DNA of 7,887 nt from Conexibacter sp. (GCA_025964295.1 JAOPZD010000445.1:1-7887); one strand, 5' to 3'. Numbered from the stretch's first letter, positions 1 through 5,944 are shown. Notes: generated by a model not told the origin, from the letters alone. Made by a program: numbers and translations.

Positions 1-1158
1 CGGCCGTTCGAGGACGTCGGCCACGGCCGCGCGGATCGCCGCCACCTTCGCGGTGGGCTTCAGCGCCACGCCCGCGCCCGCCGCGACCATGCGCGCGGCG
101 TTGTCGGGCTGGTCGCGGCCCATCGGCAGCGCGACGACGGGCACGCCCGCGGCCAGCGACTTGATGATCGTCCCGTGGCCGGCGTGCGTGATCACCAGCG
201 CCGCGTGCTCGAGCACCTGCGCATGGGGCGCCGACGCCACGACGGTCACGTTGGCGGGCACGGCGCCGAGCGCGTCGGGCTCCAGCGCCGGGCCGAGCGT
301 CACCAGCGCGCGCACCGGCAGCGTGCCGAGCGCGGCGACGATCCGCCCGAGCAGGTCGCCCTGGGCCATGTAGGTGGAGCTGAGGCCGACGAGCACCAGC
401 GGCGCGTCGCCCGGCGGCGGTGTCCAGTCCCGCGCCCAGGCCGGGTCGTCGAGCCGCGGCCCGACGTGGCGGACGTTGGCCGGCAGGCGCGGGACCGGGA
501 AGTCGAACGCGGGGCTGGTGAGGACCAGGAAGCGCTCGGCGGCGTGGACCTGGTCGAACGGGTGCGCGAGCGGCGCCAGGTGCAGCTCCTCGCGCGTGGC
601 GTTGAGCGCGGGCAGGCCGCTGGCCCACAGCCGCAGCGAGAGCTTGTCCATCAGCTTGAGCCGCAGGCGCTGCGGCGCGGTCCGCGGCGGCGCCCAGCCC
701 GTCCCGTAGGGCGACGCGCCGGTCCCGGGCACGACGTAGCTGCAGGTGAGCAGCAGCGCCTGCGGCAGGCCGGCCGCCTCGGTCGCCGCCTGGGCGCCGA
801 ACATCAGCGTGGGGTTGACCACGACGTCGGGGCGGCGGCGGGCGATCTCGGCGCGGGTGTCGCGGGCGTAGCGCGCCGAGGGGCCGAAGGCGATGCCGTC
901 GCGGAAGCGCCGGAAGGCGCCCAGCGGCGTCTTGGCCTCCCAGTCGCGGGCGAGGTCCTCGTCGGGCGAGTAGGAGCGCTTGTTGGGCGCGGTCGTCCAC
1001 GGGACCCACGTCGCCCCGGTCGCCGCGATGTCCGGGCCGAGCACGTCGTCGCCCAGCACGGTGACGTCGTGGCCGCGAGCGACCAGCGCGCGGGCCAGCG
1101 ACAGGATCGGCGGCGTCTCGCCGCCGCCCTCCCACAGCGTGAACAGGTACTTGGTCAT
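1..1158 (-). CDS. GT1/MGT-type glycosyltransferase, C-terminus cut by window edge
   Basis: Probable cytoplasmic GT-B glycosyltransferase moving a sugar from a nucleotide-sugar donor to a small-molecule acceptor (macrolide-glycosyltransferase-like, CAZy GT1). The 386 residues visible have no stop before the edge; family members usually run about 390-430, so only the tail is missing. The N-terminal half starts with a Rossmann-like segment (MTKYLFTLWEGGGETPP, then a GHDVTVLG strand). The C-terminal half carries the donor-site signature HAGHGT (residues 325-330), then AAGVPVVALPMGRDQPDNA, in which D349-Q350 is the usual sugar-contacting Asp-Gln pair. The His base normally found in the N-terminal HGHxNP loop is absent; GGGETP (11-16) stands there. 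The ATG at 1158 is chosen because it overlaps the stop of the upstream TetR gene (ATGA) and follows a strong GAGGAG site. The acceptor cannot be read from sequence; drug inactivation or natural-product decoration both fit. Family call is firm, substrate unknown. Confidence 0.9.
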   Translation of the reverse strand, partial: MTKYLFTLWEGGGETPPILSLARALVARGHDVTVLGDDVLGPDIAATGATWVPWTTAPNKRSYSPDEDLARDWEAKTPLGAFRRFRDGIAFGPSARYARDTRAEIARRRPDVVVNPTLMFGAQAATEAAGLPQALLLTCSYVVPGTGASPYGTGWAPPRTAPQRLRLKLMDKLSLRLWASGLPALNATREELHLAPLAHPFDQVHAAERFLVLTSPAFDFPVPRLPANVRHVGPRLDDPAWARDWTPPPGDAPLVLVGLSSTYMAQGDLLGRIVAALGTLPVRALVTLGPALEPDALGAVPANVTVVASAPHAQVLEHAALVITHAGHGTIIKSLAAGVPVVALPMGRDQPDNAARMVAAGAGVALKPTAKVAAIRAAVADVLERP

Positions 1159-1745
1159 GATCGTGCTCCTCGGTCGGCGGTGTCCAGCGCGGCGACGAGC
1201 GCCCGCATGGCGTCGATGGTCTGCTCGCGCGACAACCCCATGTCGCGGCGCAGCAGCTTCCAGGCGTAGATGTCGGTGGCGAGGACGTGCAGGTTCAGCG
1301 CCTGCTCGAAGGCCGGGTCGTCCTCCCGCGGCAGCGCGCCGGCGAAGGCCTCGCGGACCCAGGCGCGGTGCCCGGCGCGGCCGCGGGCCAGGAACGGCGC
1401 CAGCGCGGGCACCCGCTCCTCCAGCGCGAGCATCCGGATGACCGTGTCGCCGCTGGGCTCGTAGTCGTCGACGACGTTCTCGACGGGGTCCGACGCGTTG
1501 GCCCGCCGGAAGCGCTCGGGATCCAGCCGGTCCGCCGCGGCCTCGAGCAGGTCCTCCTTGGAGCCGAAGTGGTTGATCACCGTCTGCTGGGAGACGCCGG
1601 CCTCCTGGGCGATCCCGGCCAGCGTGACCTCGTCGTAGAAGCGGGCCAGGAAGTGCTCGGTGGCGACGTCGAGGACCCGCCCGCGGGTCGCTGCCGCCGC
1701 GGCGGCGCGGGCGGTCTGGCGATAGGGGCGGCGCTCCGTTTTCAT
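1155..1745 (-). CDS. TetR/AcrR-family transcriptional regulator
   Basis: A 196-residue DNA-binding repressor-type protein of normal TetR length. The N-terminal helix-turn-helix domain is clear: helix RGRVLDVATEHF (about 21-32), then TLAGIAQEAGVSQQTVINHF (41-60) and GSKEDLL (61-67), the family's signature arrangement. The alpha-helical C-terminal domain (about 80-196) would bind ligand and dimerise; its ligand is unknown. The frame stays open to 1841, but ATG 1745 (MKTERRPYRQ) gives the usual short basic arm and ends exactly at the divergent intergenic region, so the extension is rejected. No clear ribosome binding site precedes it; a -10-like TAGCAT lies so close that the mRNA may be leaderless. 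It is first in an operon with the overlapping glycosyltransferase, which it probably controls along with itself. It may also control the divergent membrane-protein gene. Family call is firm, targets inferred. Confidence 0.92.
   Translation of the reverse strand: MKTERRPYRQTARAAAAAATRGRVLDVATEHFLARFYDEVTLAGIAQEAGVSQQTVINHFGSKEDLLEAAADRLDPERFRRANASDPVENVVDDYEPSGDTVIRMLALEERVPALAPFLARGRAGHRAWVREAFAGALPREDDPAFEQALNLHVLATDIYAWKLLRRDMGLSREQTIDAMRALVAALDTADRGARS
1166..1171 (-). promoter_or_regulatory. Ribosome binding site of the glycosyltransferase gene
   Basis: The minus strand reads GAGGAG seven bases before the ATG at 1158. The site lies inside the last codons of the TetR gene. It supports the chosen start and suggests translational coupling through the ATGA overlap. 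It is a better ribosome binding site than those of most other genes in the window. Confidence 0.75.
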
Positions 1746-1752
1746 TTGGGCG

Positions 1753-1782
1753 ATGCTAAAGCGAATACGGGACCGCGCGCAA
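1753..1782 (-). promoter_or_regulatory. Candidate promoter of the TetR-glycosyltransferase operon
   Basis: On the minus strand TTGCGC (1782-1777) and TAGCAT (1758-1753) are separated by 18 bases. They match the -35 and -10 consensus at three and four of six positions. Transcription would start at about 1746, at the ATG at 1745, giving a leaderless or nearly leaderless message. This agrees with the lack of a ribosome binding site there. Prediction by eye only. Confidence 0.35.
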
Positions 1783-1796
1783 GTGCGGCCAGCACT
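1782..1796. promoter_or_regulatory. Candidate TetR operator, AGTGC-N5-GCACT palindrome
   Basis: A perfect inverted repeat with 5-base arms around GGCCA sits in the 62-base region between the divergent TetR and membrane-protein genes. It touches the presumed TetR -35 box and the TACCTT (1796-1801) that could be the -10 of the rightward gene. A repressor bound here could therefore block both directions. Size and position fit a TetR-dimer site, but arms this short can arise by chance in such GC-rich DNA. Confidence 0.3.
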
Positions 1797-1807
1797 ACCT
1801 TTGCGGC

Positions 1808-2170
1808 ATGGGCCGCTCCCGCCGCCGCGCGCGCACCGCAACCATCCCCGGCGCTCCCACCCGAGCCGCCGCGGCCGCGCCCACGCCCGGCGAGCTGCGC
1901 AAGACCCTCGGCGCCTACCTCGCCGGCGCGATCGTCATCGCGATCCTCGTCCTGCTCGGGACCGTGACGCTCGCCGGCACGCTGGCGCCGTGGCTGGTCC
2001 TGGTCGTCGCCGCGGCCGCGTCCTACGGGCTGTATCGCTGGGCGCAGGGGCGTCTCGCGGCGCTGGCGCTGACCGACGAGGACCGCATCATCCAGACGCT
2101 GGCCGGCGGCCTGCTGGTCGTGGTCCTCGCCTTCGCCGCGGTGGCCGCGGCGGTCCTGACCGTGGCCTAG
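1808..2170 (+). CDS. Small three-helix membrane protein of unknown function
   Basis: A 120-residue protein whose family I do not recognise. The N-terminus is basic and Ala/Pro-rich (about 1-32, starting MGRSRRRARTA) and probably cytoplasmic. Three hydrophobic segments follow: about 34-56 (GAYLAGAIVIAILVLLG), 59-77 (LAPWLVLVVAAAASYGLY) and 98-119 (LAGGLLVVVLAFAAVAAAVL). A short polar loop, ALTDEDRII, lies between helices 2 and 3. No ribosome binding site precedes the ATG; a weak TACCTT at 1796-1801 would put the transcript start at the ATG. It is divergent from the TetR gene, and its stop lies two bases from the fbiC stop on the other strand. Coding is supported by the coherent membrane topology and a start abutting the divergent region. 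A target of the TetR protein is possible but unproven. Confidence 0.72.
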   Translation: MGRSRRRARTATIPGAPTRAAAAAPTPGELRKTLGAYLAGAIVIAILVLLGTVTLAGTLAPWLVLVVAAAASYGLYRWAQGRLAALALTDEDRIIQTLAGGLLVVVLAFAAVAAAVLTVA

Positions 2171-2172
2171 GC

Positions 2173-4383
2173 CTATGCGGCGGCTTCGCGCGGCGCGCCC
2201 AGCGGGTGCTCGCGCAGGATGTCGTACAACGTCGAGCGCTCCGCCGCCGGGCGCCCCGCGGCGTGCGCGGCGGCCACGAGCTGCGGCGGGTCGAGCTTGA
2301 CGCCGTGGTAGGACCCCGCCAGCCGCGAGATCGACTCCTCCATCAACGTCCCGCCCAGGTCGTTGACGCCCCAGCGCAGCGCCTCGGTCGCGGCCTCCAG
2401 CCCCATCTTGACCCACGACGCCTGCACGTTCGGGATCGTCCGGCCCAGCGCCAGGCGGAAGACCGCCGTGTGCTTGAGGTTCTCCTCGCGGGTGATCTCC
2501 TCGACGCCGTGCGTGCGGCCCAGCAGCGTCATGAACGGGATGAACGACAGCGGCACGAACTCGGTGATCCCGCCGGTGCGCTCCTGCAGCTCGCGGACGA
2601 CGGTCATGTGCCGCGCCAGCTCCCACGGCTCCTCGATGTGGCCGAACATGACCGTCGAGGTGGAGCGCAGGCCGGCGCGGTGCGAGGCCTCGATGATCTC
2701 GACCCAGCGCGCGACCGGCAGCTTGTTGGGGCTGATGCGCTCGCGGACGCCGTCATGCAGCACTTCCGCCGCGGTGCCCGGCGTCGAGCCCAGGCCGGCG
2801 TCGCGCAGCCGCGCGAAGACCTCGGCCGGCGGCAGCCCGGAGATGTCGCACATGTGCGCGATCTCCATCGGCGAGTAGGCGTGGAGGTGCAGCTGCGACG
2901 CCTCGTCCTTGGCCACCCGCAGCCAGTGCAGGTAGTCCTCCAGCTTCCAGTCCGGATGGATCCCCGACTGCATGCAGAGCTCGGTCGCGCCGTAGTCGAC
3001 CGCCTCGCGCACGCGGGCCCGGAAGTCCTCCTCGGAGTGCTGGTAGGCGTCGGGCGAGCGCTTGCCCTGGCCGAAGCCGCAGAACGCGCAGCCCACGACG
3101 CAGACGTTGGAGACGTTGATGTTGCGGTTGACGACGAAGGTGACGGTGTCGCCCGCGAGCTCGGCGCGCAGCTCGTCGGCCGCGGCGCGCATGCCCTCGA
3201 TCGCGCCCGGGTCGGTCGCCGCGAACATCGCGGTGAGCTCCTCGATCGACAGCGGCTCGCCCGCGCGGGCGCGCTCGGTCGCCGGGCCGACGAGGTCGGA
3301 CCGGATCGCGAACGGCGCGTCGGTGCGGCCCGAGCCGCGCCGCGGGATGAAGGACCAGTACTTGACCTTGACGACGTCGAGGACGTGCTGCTCGACCCAC
3401 TCCGGGTCGAGGTACTTGCCGTAGACGCAGAGGCGCTCGGTCAGCGCGACGCCGTCCTCGGCGAGGCGCTTGCGCACCTGGTGGGGCGAGGGGAACGGGT
3501 GTTCGGGCGAGATGTGGTCGCCGTTGGCCGAGAGGCCGCCGAGGTCGGTGGCGCCCGCCGCGACGAGCTCCGGCCAGTGCTCGCTGAGGTTCGGCGGGAC
3601 CTGGATCCCGACGCCGGGCAGCAGCTCCTGCGCGACGGCGATCAGCTCGATCAGGTCCTCCAGCGAGACGGCGCTGGCCCACTCCGGGATCCCTTCGATC
3701 GGCACGTCGCGCAGGCCCGTGCGCCAGAAGCGCTCCGCCGCGTCGGTGGCGATGTCGGCCGGCTCCTCGCCGTAGTACTTCCGGTGCGGGACGAAGTTCT
3801 GGAGGATGACCTCCTGCAGGTGGCCGTGCTCGGCGTGGACCTCGGCCAGCGCGCGCAGCGCCGCGACCCGGTCCTCCTTGGTCTCCCCGATGCCCAGCAG
3901 GATCCCGCTCGTGAACGGGATCTTCAGCTCGCCCGCCCAGCGGATCGTCTGCAGCCGCAGCTGCGGGTCCTTGGTCGGCGAGCCCTGGTGGGCGACGAGG
4001 TCGTCGCGCATCGACTCCAGCATCAGGCCCTGCGAGGCGGTCACCTCGCGCAGCCGCGCCAGCTCGTCGCGGGTGACCGCGCCGAGGTTGGTGTGCGGGA
4101 GCAGCCCGCGCTCCAGCGCCCGCTCGCAGCACCACGCGACGTAGGCGACGAAGTCGTCGAAGCCCAGCTCGGCCAGCCGCGCCTTGACGCCGGGGTGGTG
4201 GGCCGGGTCGTCCCCGGTCAGGATCAGCAGCTCCTTGACGGAGCGCTTGGCGGCCCGGTCCAGCAGCGCGATGACCTCATCCGGCGTATGCAGGTGGGTC
4301 TGGTGCGTCTGGAAGGCGCAGTACTTGCAATGCGAGACGCACGTCCGCGAGAGCGACAGCGTCAGGTTGCGCGAGAAGGTCAC
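2173..4383 (-). CDS. fbiC: FbiC, fused CofG-CofH 7,8-didemethyl-8-hydroxy-5-deazariboflavin (FO) synthase
   Basis: A 736-residue cytoplasmic enzyme with two radical SAM domains. In the known pathway the CofH half joins 5-amino-6-ribitylaminouracil to a tyrosine-derived fragment and the CofG half closes the ring to FO, the chromophore of coenzyme F420. CofG is N-terminal (about 1-330) with CX3CX2C at C15, C19, C22 (CVSHCKYC), then FTSGILLGIGET and NGDHISPEHPFPSP. CofH is C-terminal (about 390-730) with CVVGCAFC at C428, C432, C435, then MFGHIEEPWE and GVNDLGGTLMEESI. All six [4Fe-4S] cysteines are present, so both halves look active. The GTG start (VTFSRNL, read as Met) is chosen for GGGAGGTG nine bases upstream; the frame stays open to 5049, but that stretch is antisense to a real gene. 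It lacks the roughly 70-residue N-terminal extension that I recall in mycobacterial FbiC (856 residues). Other F420 genes (fbiA, fbiB, fbiD) are not in the window. Confidence 0.96.
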   Translation of the reverse strand: MTFSRNLTLSLSRTCVSHCKYCAFQTHQTHLHTPDEVIALLDRAAKRSVKELLILTGDDPAHHPGVKARLAELGFDDFVAYVAWCCERALERGLLPHTNLGAVTRDELARLREVTASQGLMLESMRDDLVAHQGSPTKDPQLRLQTIRWAGELKIPFTSGILLGIGETKEDRVAALRALAEVHAEHGHLQEVILQNFVPHRKYYGEEPADIATDAAERFWRTGLRDVPIEGIPEWASAVSLEDLIELIAVAQELLPGVGIQVPPNLSEHWPELVAAGATDLGGLSANGDHISPEHPFPSPHQVRKRLAEDGVALTERLCVYGKYLDPEWVEQHVLDVVKVKYWSFIPRRGSGRTDAPFAIRSDLVGPATERARAGEPLSIEELTAMFAATDPGAIEGMRAAADELRAELAGDTVTFVVNRNINVSNVCVVGCAFCGFGQGKRSPDAYQHSEEDFRARVREAVDYGATELCMQSGIHPDWKLEDYLHWLRVAKDEASQLHLHAYSPMEIAHMCDISGLPPAEVFARLRDAGLGSTPGTAAEVLHDGVRERISPNKLPVARWVEIIEASHRAGLRSTSTVMFGHIEEPWELARHMTVVRELQERTGGITEFVPLSFIPFMTLLGRTHGVEEITREENLKHTAVFRLALGRTIPNVQASWVKMGLEAATEALRWGVNDLGGTLMEESISRLAGSYHGVKLDPPQLVAAAHAAGRPAAERSTLYDILREHPLGAPREAAA

Positions 4384-4392
4384 ACGGCGGCG

Positions 4393-4400
4393 CACCTCCC
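4393..4400 (-). promoter_or_regulatory. Ribosome binding site of fbiC
   Basis: The minus strand reads GGGAGGTG nine bases before the GTG at 4383. This decides the start of fbiC, because the reading frame has no stop for a long way upstream. A TAGGAT hexamer (plus 4403-4408) just before it could be the -10 box, but no good -35 box accompanies it. Confidence 0.65.
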
Positions 4401-4428
4401 TGATCCTACGACGCCCTCGCCGTATCCT
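4400..4428 (+). promoter_or_regulatory. Candidate promoter of the THI5-like lipoprotein gene
   Basis: CTGATC (4400-4405) and TATCCT (4423-4428) are 17 bases apart, matching the -35 and -10 consensus at three and four of six positions. The expected transcript start at about 4435 is only a few bases before the ATG at 4438. No purine-rich ribosome binding site exists there, so a leaderless message is likely. The -35 box overlaps the possible fbiC -10 box on the other strand, so the two promoters could compete. Confidence 0.35.
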
Positions 4429-4437
4429 CCCGCGCCG

Positions 4438-5448
4438 ATGTCCCGCCGCCGTCTCGCCGCCCTGCTCCTCGTGCTCCTCGCCGCCCTCGCGGCGGGGTGC
4501 GGGGCGTCGGGGGGCGGCAGCGACAGCCGCCCGGAGCAGGACGCCAGGCTCCTGCTGGACTTCGCGCCGAACGCCGTCCACGCGGGCATCTACCTGGCGC
4601 TGCAGCGCGGCTATGACGAGGCCGAGGGCGTCAACCTCGACGTCAACCCTCCCGGCCAGTCGGTCGACGGCATCAAGGCGCTGCTGTCCGGCCAGGAGGA
4701 CCTGGCGATCGTCGACATCCACGACCTGGCGATCGCGCAGGCGAAGGGCAGGGACGTCGTCGGCGTCATGGCGCTCGTGCAGACGCCGCTGGCGGCGGTG
4801 ATCACCCAGCCCGGCGTGAAGCGCCCGCGCGACCTCGAGGGCCGCAAGGCCGGCGTGACCGGCCTGCCGTCCGACGACGCGGTCCTGAAGTCGATCGTCG
4901 CCGGCGACGGCGGCGACCCGTCGAAGGTCCATCGGGTCACCGTCGGCTTCAACGCGGTCCAGGCGCTGCTGACCGGCAAGGTGTCCGGCGCGACCGCGTT
5001 CTGGAACGCCGAGGGCGTCGCGCTGAAGGCCAAGCGCCCCGGCGTCCACGAGTTCCGCGTCGAGGACTACGGCGCGCCGTCGTACCCCGAGCTGGTGCTC
5101 GCGACCTCCCGCGAGACGCTCGAGACCAACGCGCCGGTCGTCCGGGCGACGATCCGCGCGCTGCGCCGCGGCTACGAGGCCACCATCAACGACCCGGAGT
5201 CCGCCGTGTCCGCGCTGACCGACGCCGAGCCCACCCTCAAGCGCGACCTGACCGCCGCCGAGCTCGACGCCGTCAGCACCTCCTTCACCGCCGGCTCGGA
5301 CTTCTACGGCGAGCTCGACCCCGCGACCCTCGCCAAGTGGGCCACCTGGGAGCAGCGCTTCGGGATCGTCAAGACCAAGCCCGACATCACCAAGCTGTTC
5401 TCCCCGGACACGGCGAAGACGGGGTTGAAGTCGGACCCGAACGCGTAG
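4438..5448 (+). CDS. NMT1/THI5-like (ThiY-like) ABC transporter solute-binding lipoprotein
   Basis: A 336-residue extracytoplasmic binding protein. The N-terminus is a lipoprotein signal: MSRRR, a hydrophobic core LAALLLVLLAALA, and lipobox LAAGC with C21 as the lipidated residue, then a Gly/Ser linker to about residue 33. The mature part matches the NMT1/THI5 family: LLLDFAPNAVHAGIYLALQRGY (38-59) corresponds to the family's DWxPNxxHAGxYxAxxxGY, followed by NPPGQSVDGIKALLSGQEDLAI (70-91) and VMALVQTPLAAVI (110-122). Known relatives bind thiamine pyrimidine precursors (ThiY) or riboflavin (RibY); the ligand here cannot be assigned. The family Trp before the PN motif is Phe (F42). The Cys-rich CCCFC motif of the yeast THI5 enzyme is absent, so this is a binding protein, not an HMP synthase. 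No permease or ATPase gene is adjacent; downstream lies a convergent unrelated gene, so partners must be encoded elsewhere. Confidence 0.88.
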   Translation: MSRRRLAALLLVLLAALAAGCGASGGGSDSRPEQDARLLLDFAPNAVHAGIYLALQRGYDEAEGVNLDVNPPGQSVDGIKALLSGQEDLAIVDIHDLAIAQAKGRDVVGVMALVQTPLAAVITQPGVKRPRDLEGRKAGVTGLPSDDAVLKSIVAGDGGDPSKVHRVTVGFNAVQALLTGKVSGATAFWNAEGVALKAKRPGVHEFRVEDYGAPSYPELVLATSRETLETNAPVVRATIRALRRGYEATINDPESAVSALTDAEPTLKRDLTAAELDAVSTSFTAGSDFYGELDPATLAKWATWEQRFGIVKTKPDITKLFSPDTAKTGLKSDPNA

Positions 5449-5475
5449 GGGTCGTTGGCGGGCCCGGAACGCCGG

Positions 5476-5838
5476 CTACTGCGCGCGGATGCGCTTGAAC
5501 TCCTGGCGGACCGACTCGGGCCGCCCCCACATCTGGACCACCTCGACCCGTCCGCTGCGCGCCTCGCGCACGGCGAGCTCGCCGTCGAGCCCGGCCTCGT
5601 CGAGCAGCTTCAGCGCGCCGTGGACCGCGGGCGCGGCGGAGGCGTGGCCGAAGCGGTGGGCGATGAGGATCCGCCAGTGCCAGTCGTGCTTGCTGTAGGG
5701 CTGCGCGTTGACGGTCGCCAGGTACACGCTGGCGTCGACGTAGCGCGACTCGTCGAAGATCCGGACGTCGATCTCGAGATCGGTCCAGTCGTCGGGCAGC
5801 GAGTCGACGATCTCCTGGAAGGTGTCGGCAAGGGCCAT
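5476..5838 (-). CDS. Conserved-looking hypothetical protein, 120 residues
   Basis: I do not recognise this protein. It is soluble, with no signal peptide or membrane segment. It begins MALADTFQEIVDSLPDDW, a likely helix, followed by probable beta strands (LEIDVRIF, ASVYLATVNA). A His/Trp-rich stretch follows (HDWHWRILIAHRFGH, 51-65), then a helix (VHGALKLLDEAGL). It ends VEVVQMWGRPESVRQEFKRIRAQ. The regular alternation and charged surface look like a small alpha/beta fold. The ATG at 5838 is preferred although the frame stays open to 6021, because the upstream part is Arg/Ala-rich low-information sequence antisense to the DUF899 gene start. A TACGAT hexamer (minus 5852-5847) just upstream could be a -10 box for a near-leaderless transcript; the ribosome binding site is weak (GACGAG, adjacent to ATG). 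It converges with the THI5-like gene across 27 bases and diverges from the DUF899 gene. Confidence 0.75.
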   Translation of the reverse strand: MALADTFQEIVDSLPDDWTDLEIDVRIFDESRYVDASVYLATVNAQPYSKHDWHWRILIAHRFGHASAAPAVHGALKLLDEAGLDGELAVREARSGRVEVVQMWGRPESVRQEFKRIRAQ

Positions 5839-5888
5839 CTCGTCGCATCGTACCGGCCGAACGACCAGTGCCCGCGCGTCGCCCGGCT

Positions 5889-5935
5889 GACGGCGCGCGC
5901 CACCGGAGAGATGAGTTCGCGCAGCGCGCGCCGTC
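5889..5935. repeat. Perfect 12-base inverted repeat in a divergent promoter region
   Basis: GACGGCGCGCGC (5889-5900) is repeated exactly in inverted form as GCGCGCGCCGTC (5924-5935), with a 23-base spacer. It lies in the 106-base region between the hypothetical gene (start 5838) and the DUF899 gene (start 5945), ending nine bases before the latter's ATG. It could be an operator for a dimeric regulator, or an RNA hairpin near the start of the DUF899 message that limits ribosome access. There is no T-run, so it is not a typical terminator. The spacer and outer flanks do not extend the pairing. Confidence 0.6.
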
Positions 5936-5944
5936 TGAGCCGGC

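Noticed and set aside
175..1269. 364-codon plus-strand open frame across the glycosyltransferase gene
   Set aside because: Arg/Gly/Ala-rich composition with no motif, antisense to a gene with clear GT1 signatures. It is a GC shadow frame.
1746..1841. 32-residue N-terminal extension of the TetR protein
   Set aside because: It would overlap the divergent membrane-protein gene and is Arg/Gly/Ser-rich; TetR proteins normally begin with a short basic arm as at 1745.
4403..4428. Direct repeat ATCCT at 4403-4407 and 4424-4428, 21 bases apart, between fbiC and the THI5-like gene
   Set aside because: Spacing equals about two helical turns, which is suggestive, but five-base repeats are too short to support an activator site on one sequence.
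1753..4437. Very long plus-strand open frame running antisense to fbiC and continuing into the THI5-like gene
   Set aside because: Its translation before 4438 is Arg/Ala/Asp-rich, low in information and without domain motifs. It is open only because GC-rich codon usage in fbiC removes stops on the other strand. The real protein starts at the lipoprotein signal at 4438.
4438..5448. Reading of the THI5-like protein as an HMP-P synthase like yeast THI5
   Set aside because: It has a lipoprotein signal, so it acts outside the cytoplasm, and lacks the Cys-rich motif of the yeast enzyme.
5457..5475. Possible bidirectional terminator between the THI5-like and hypothetical genes (GGCG...CGCC, CCGG-AACG-CCGG)
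   Set aside because: Stems are only four bases, mutually exclusive, and no T-run follows on either strand. This is expected by chance in GC-rich DNA.
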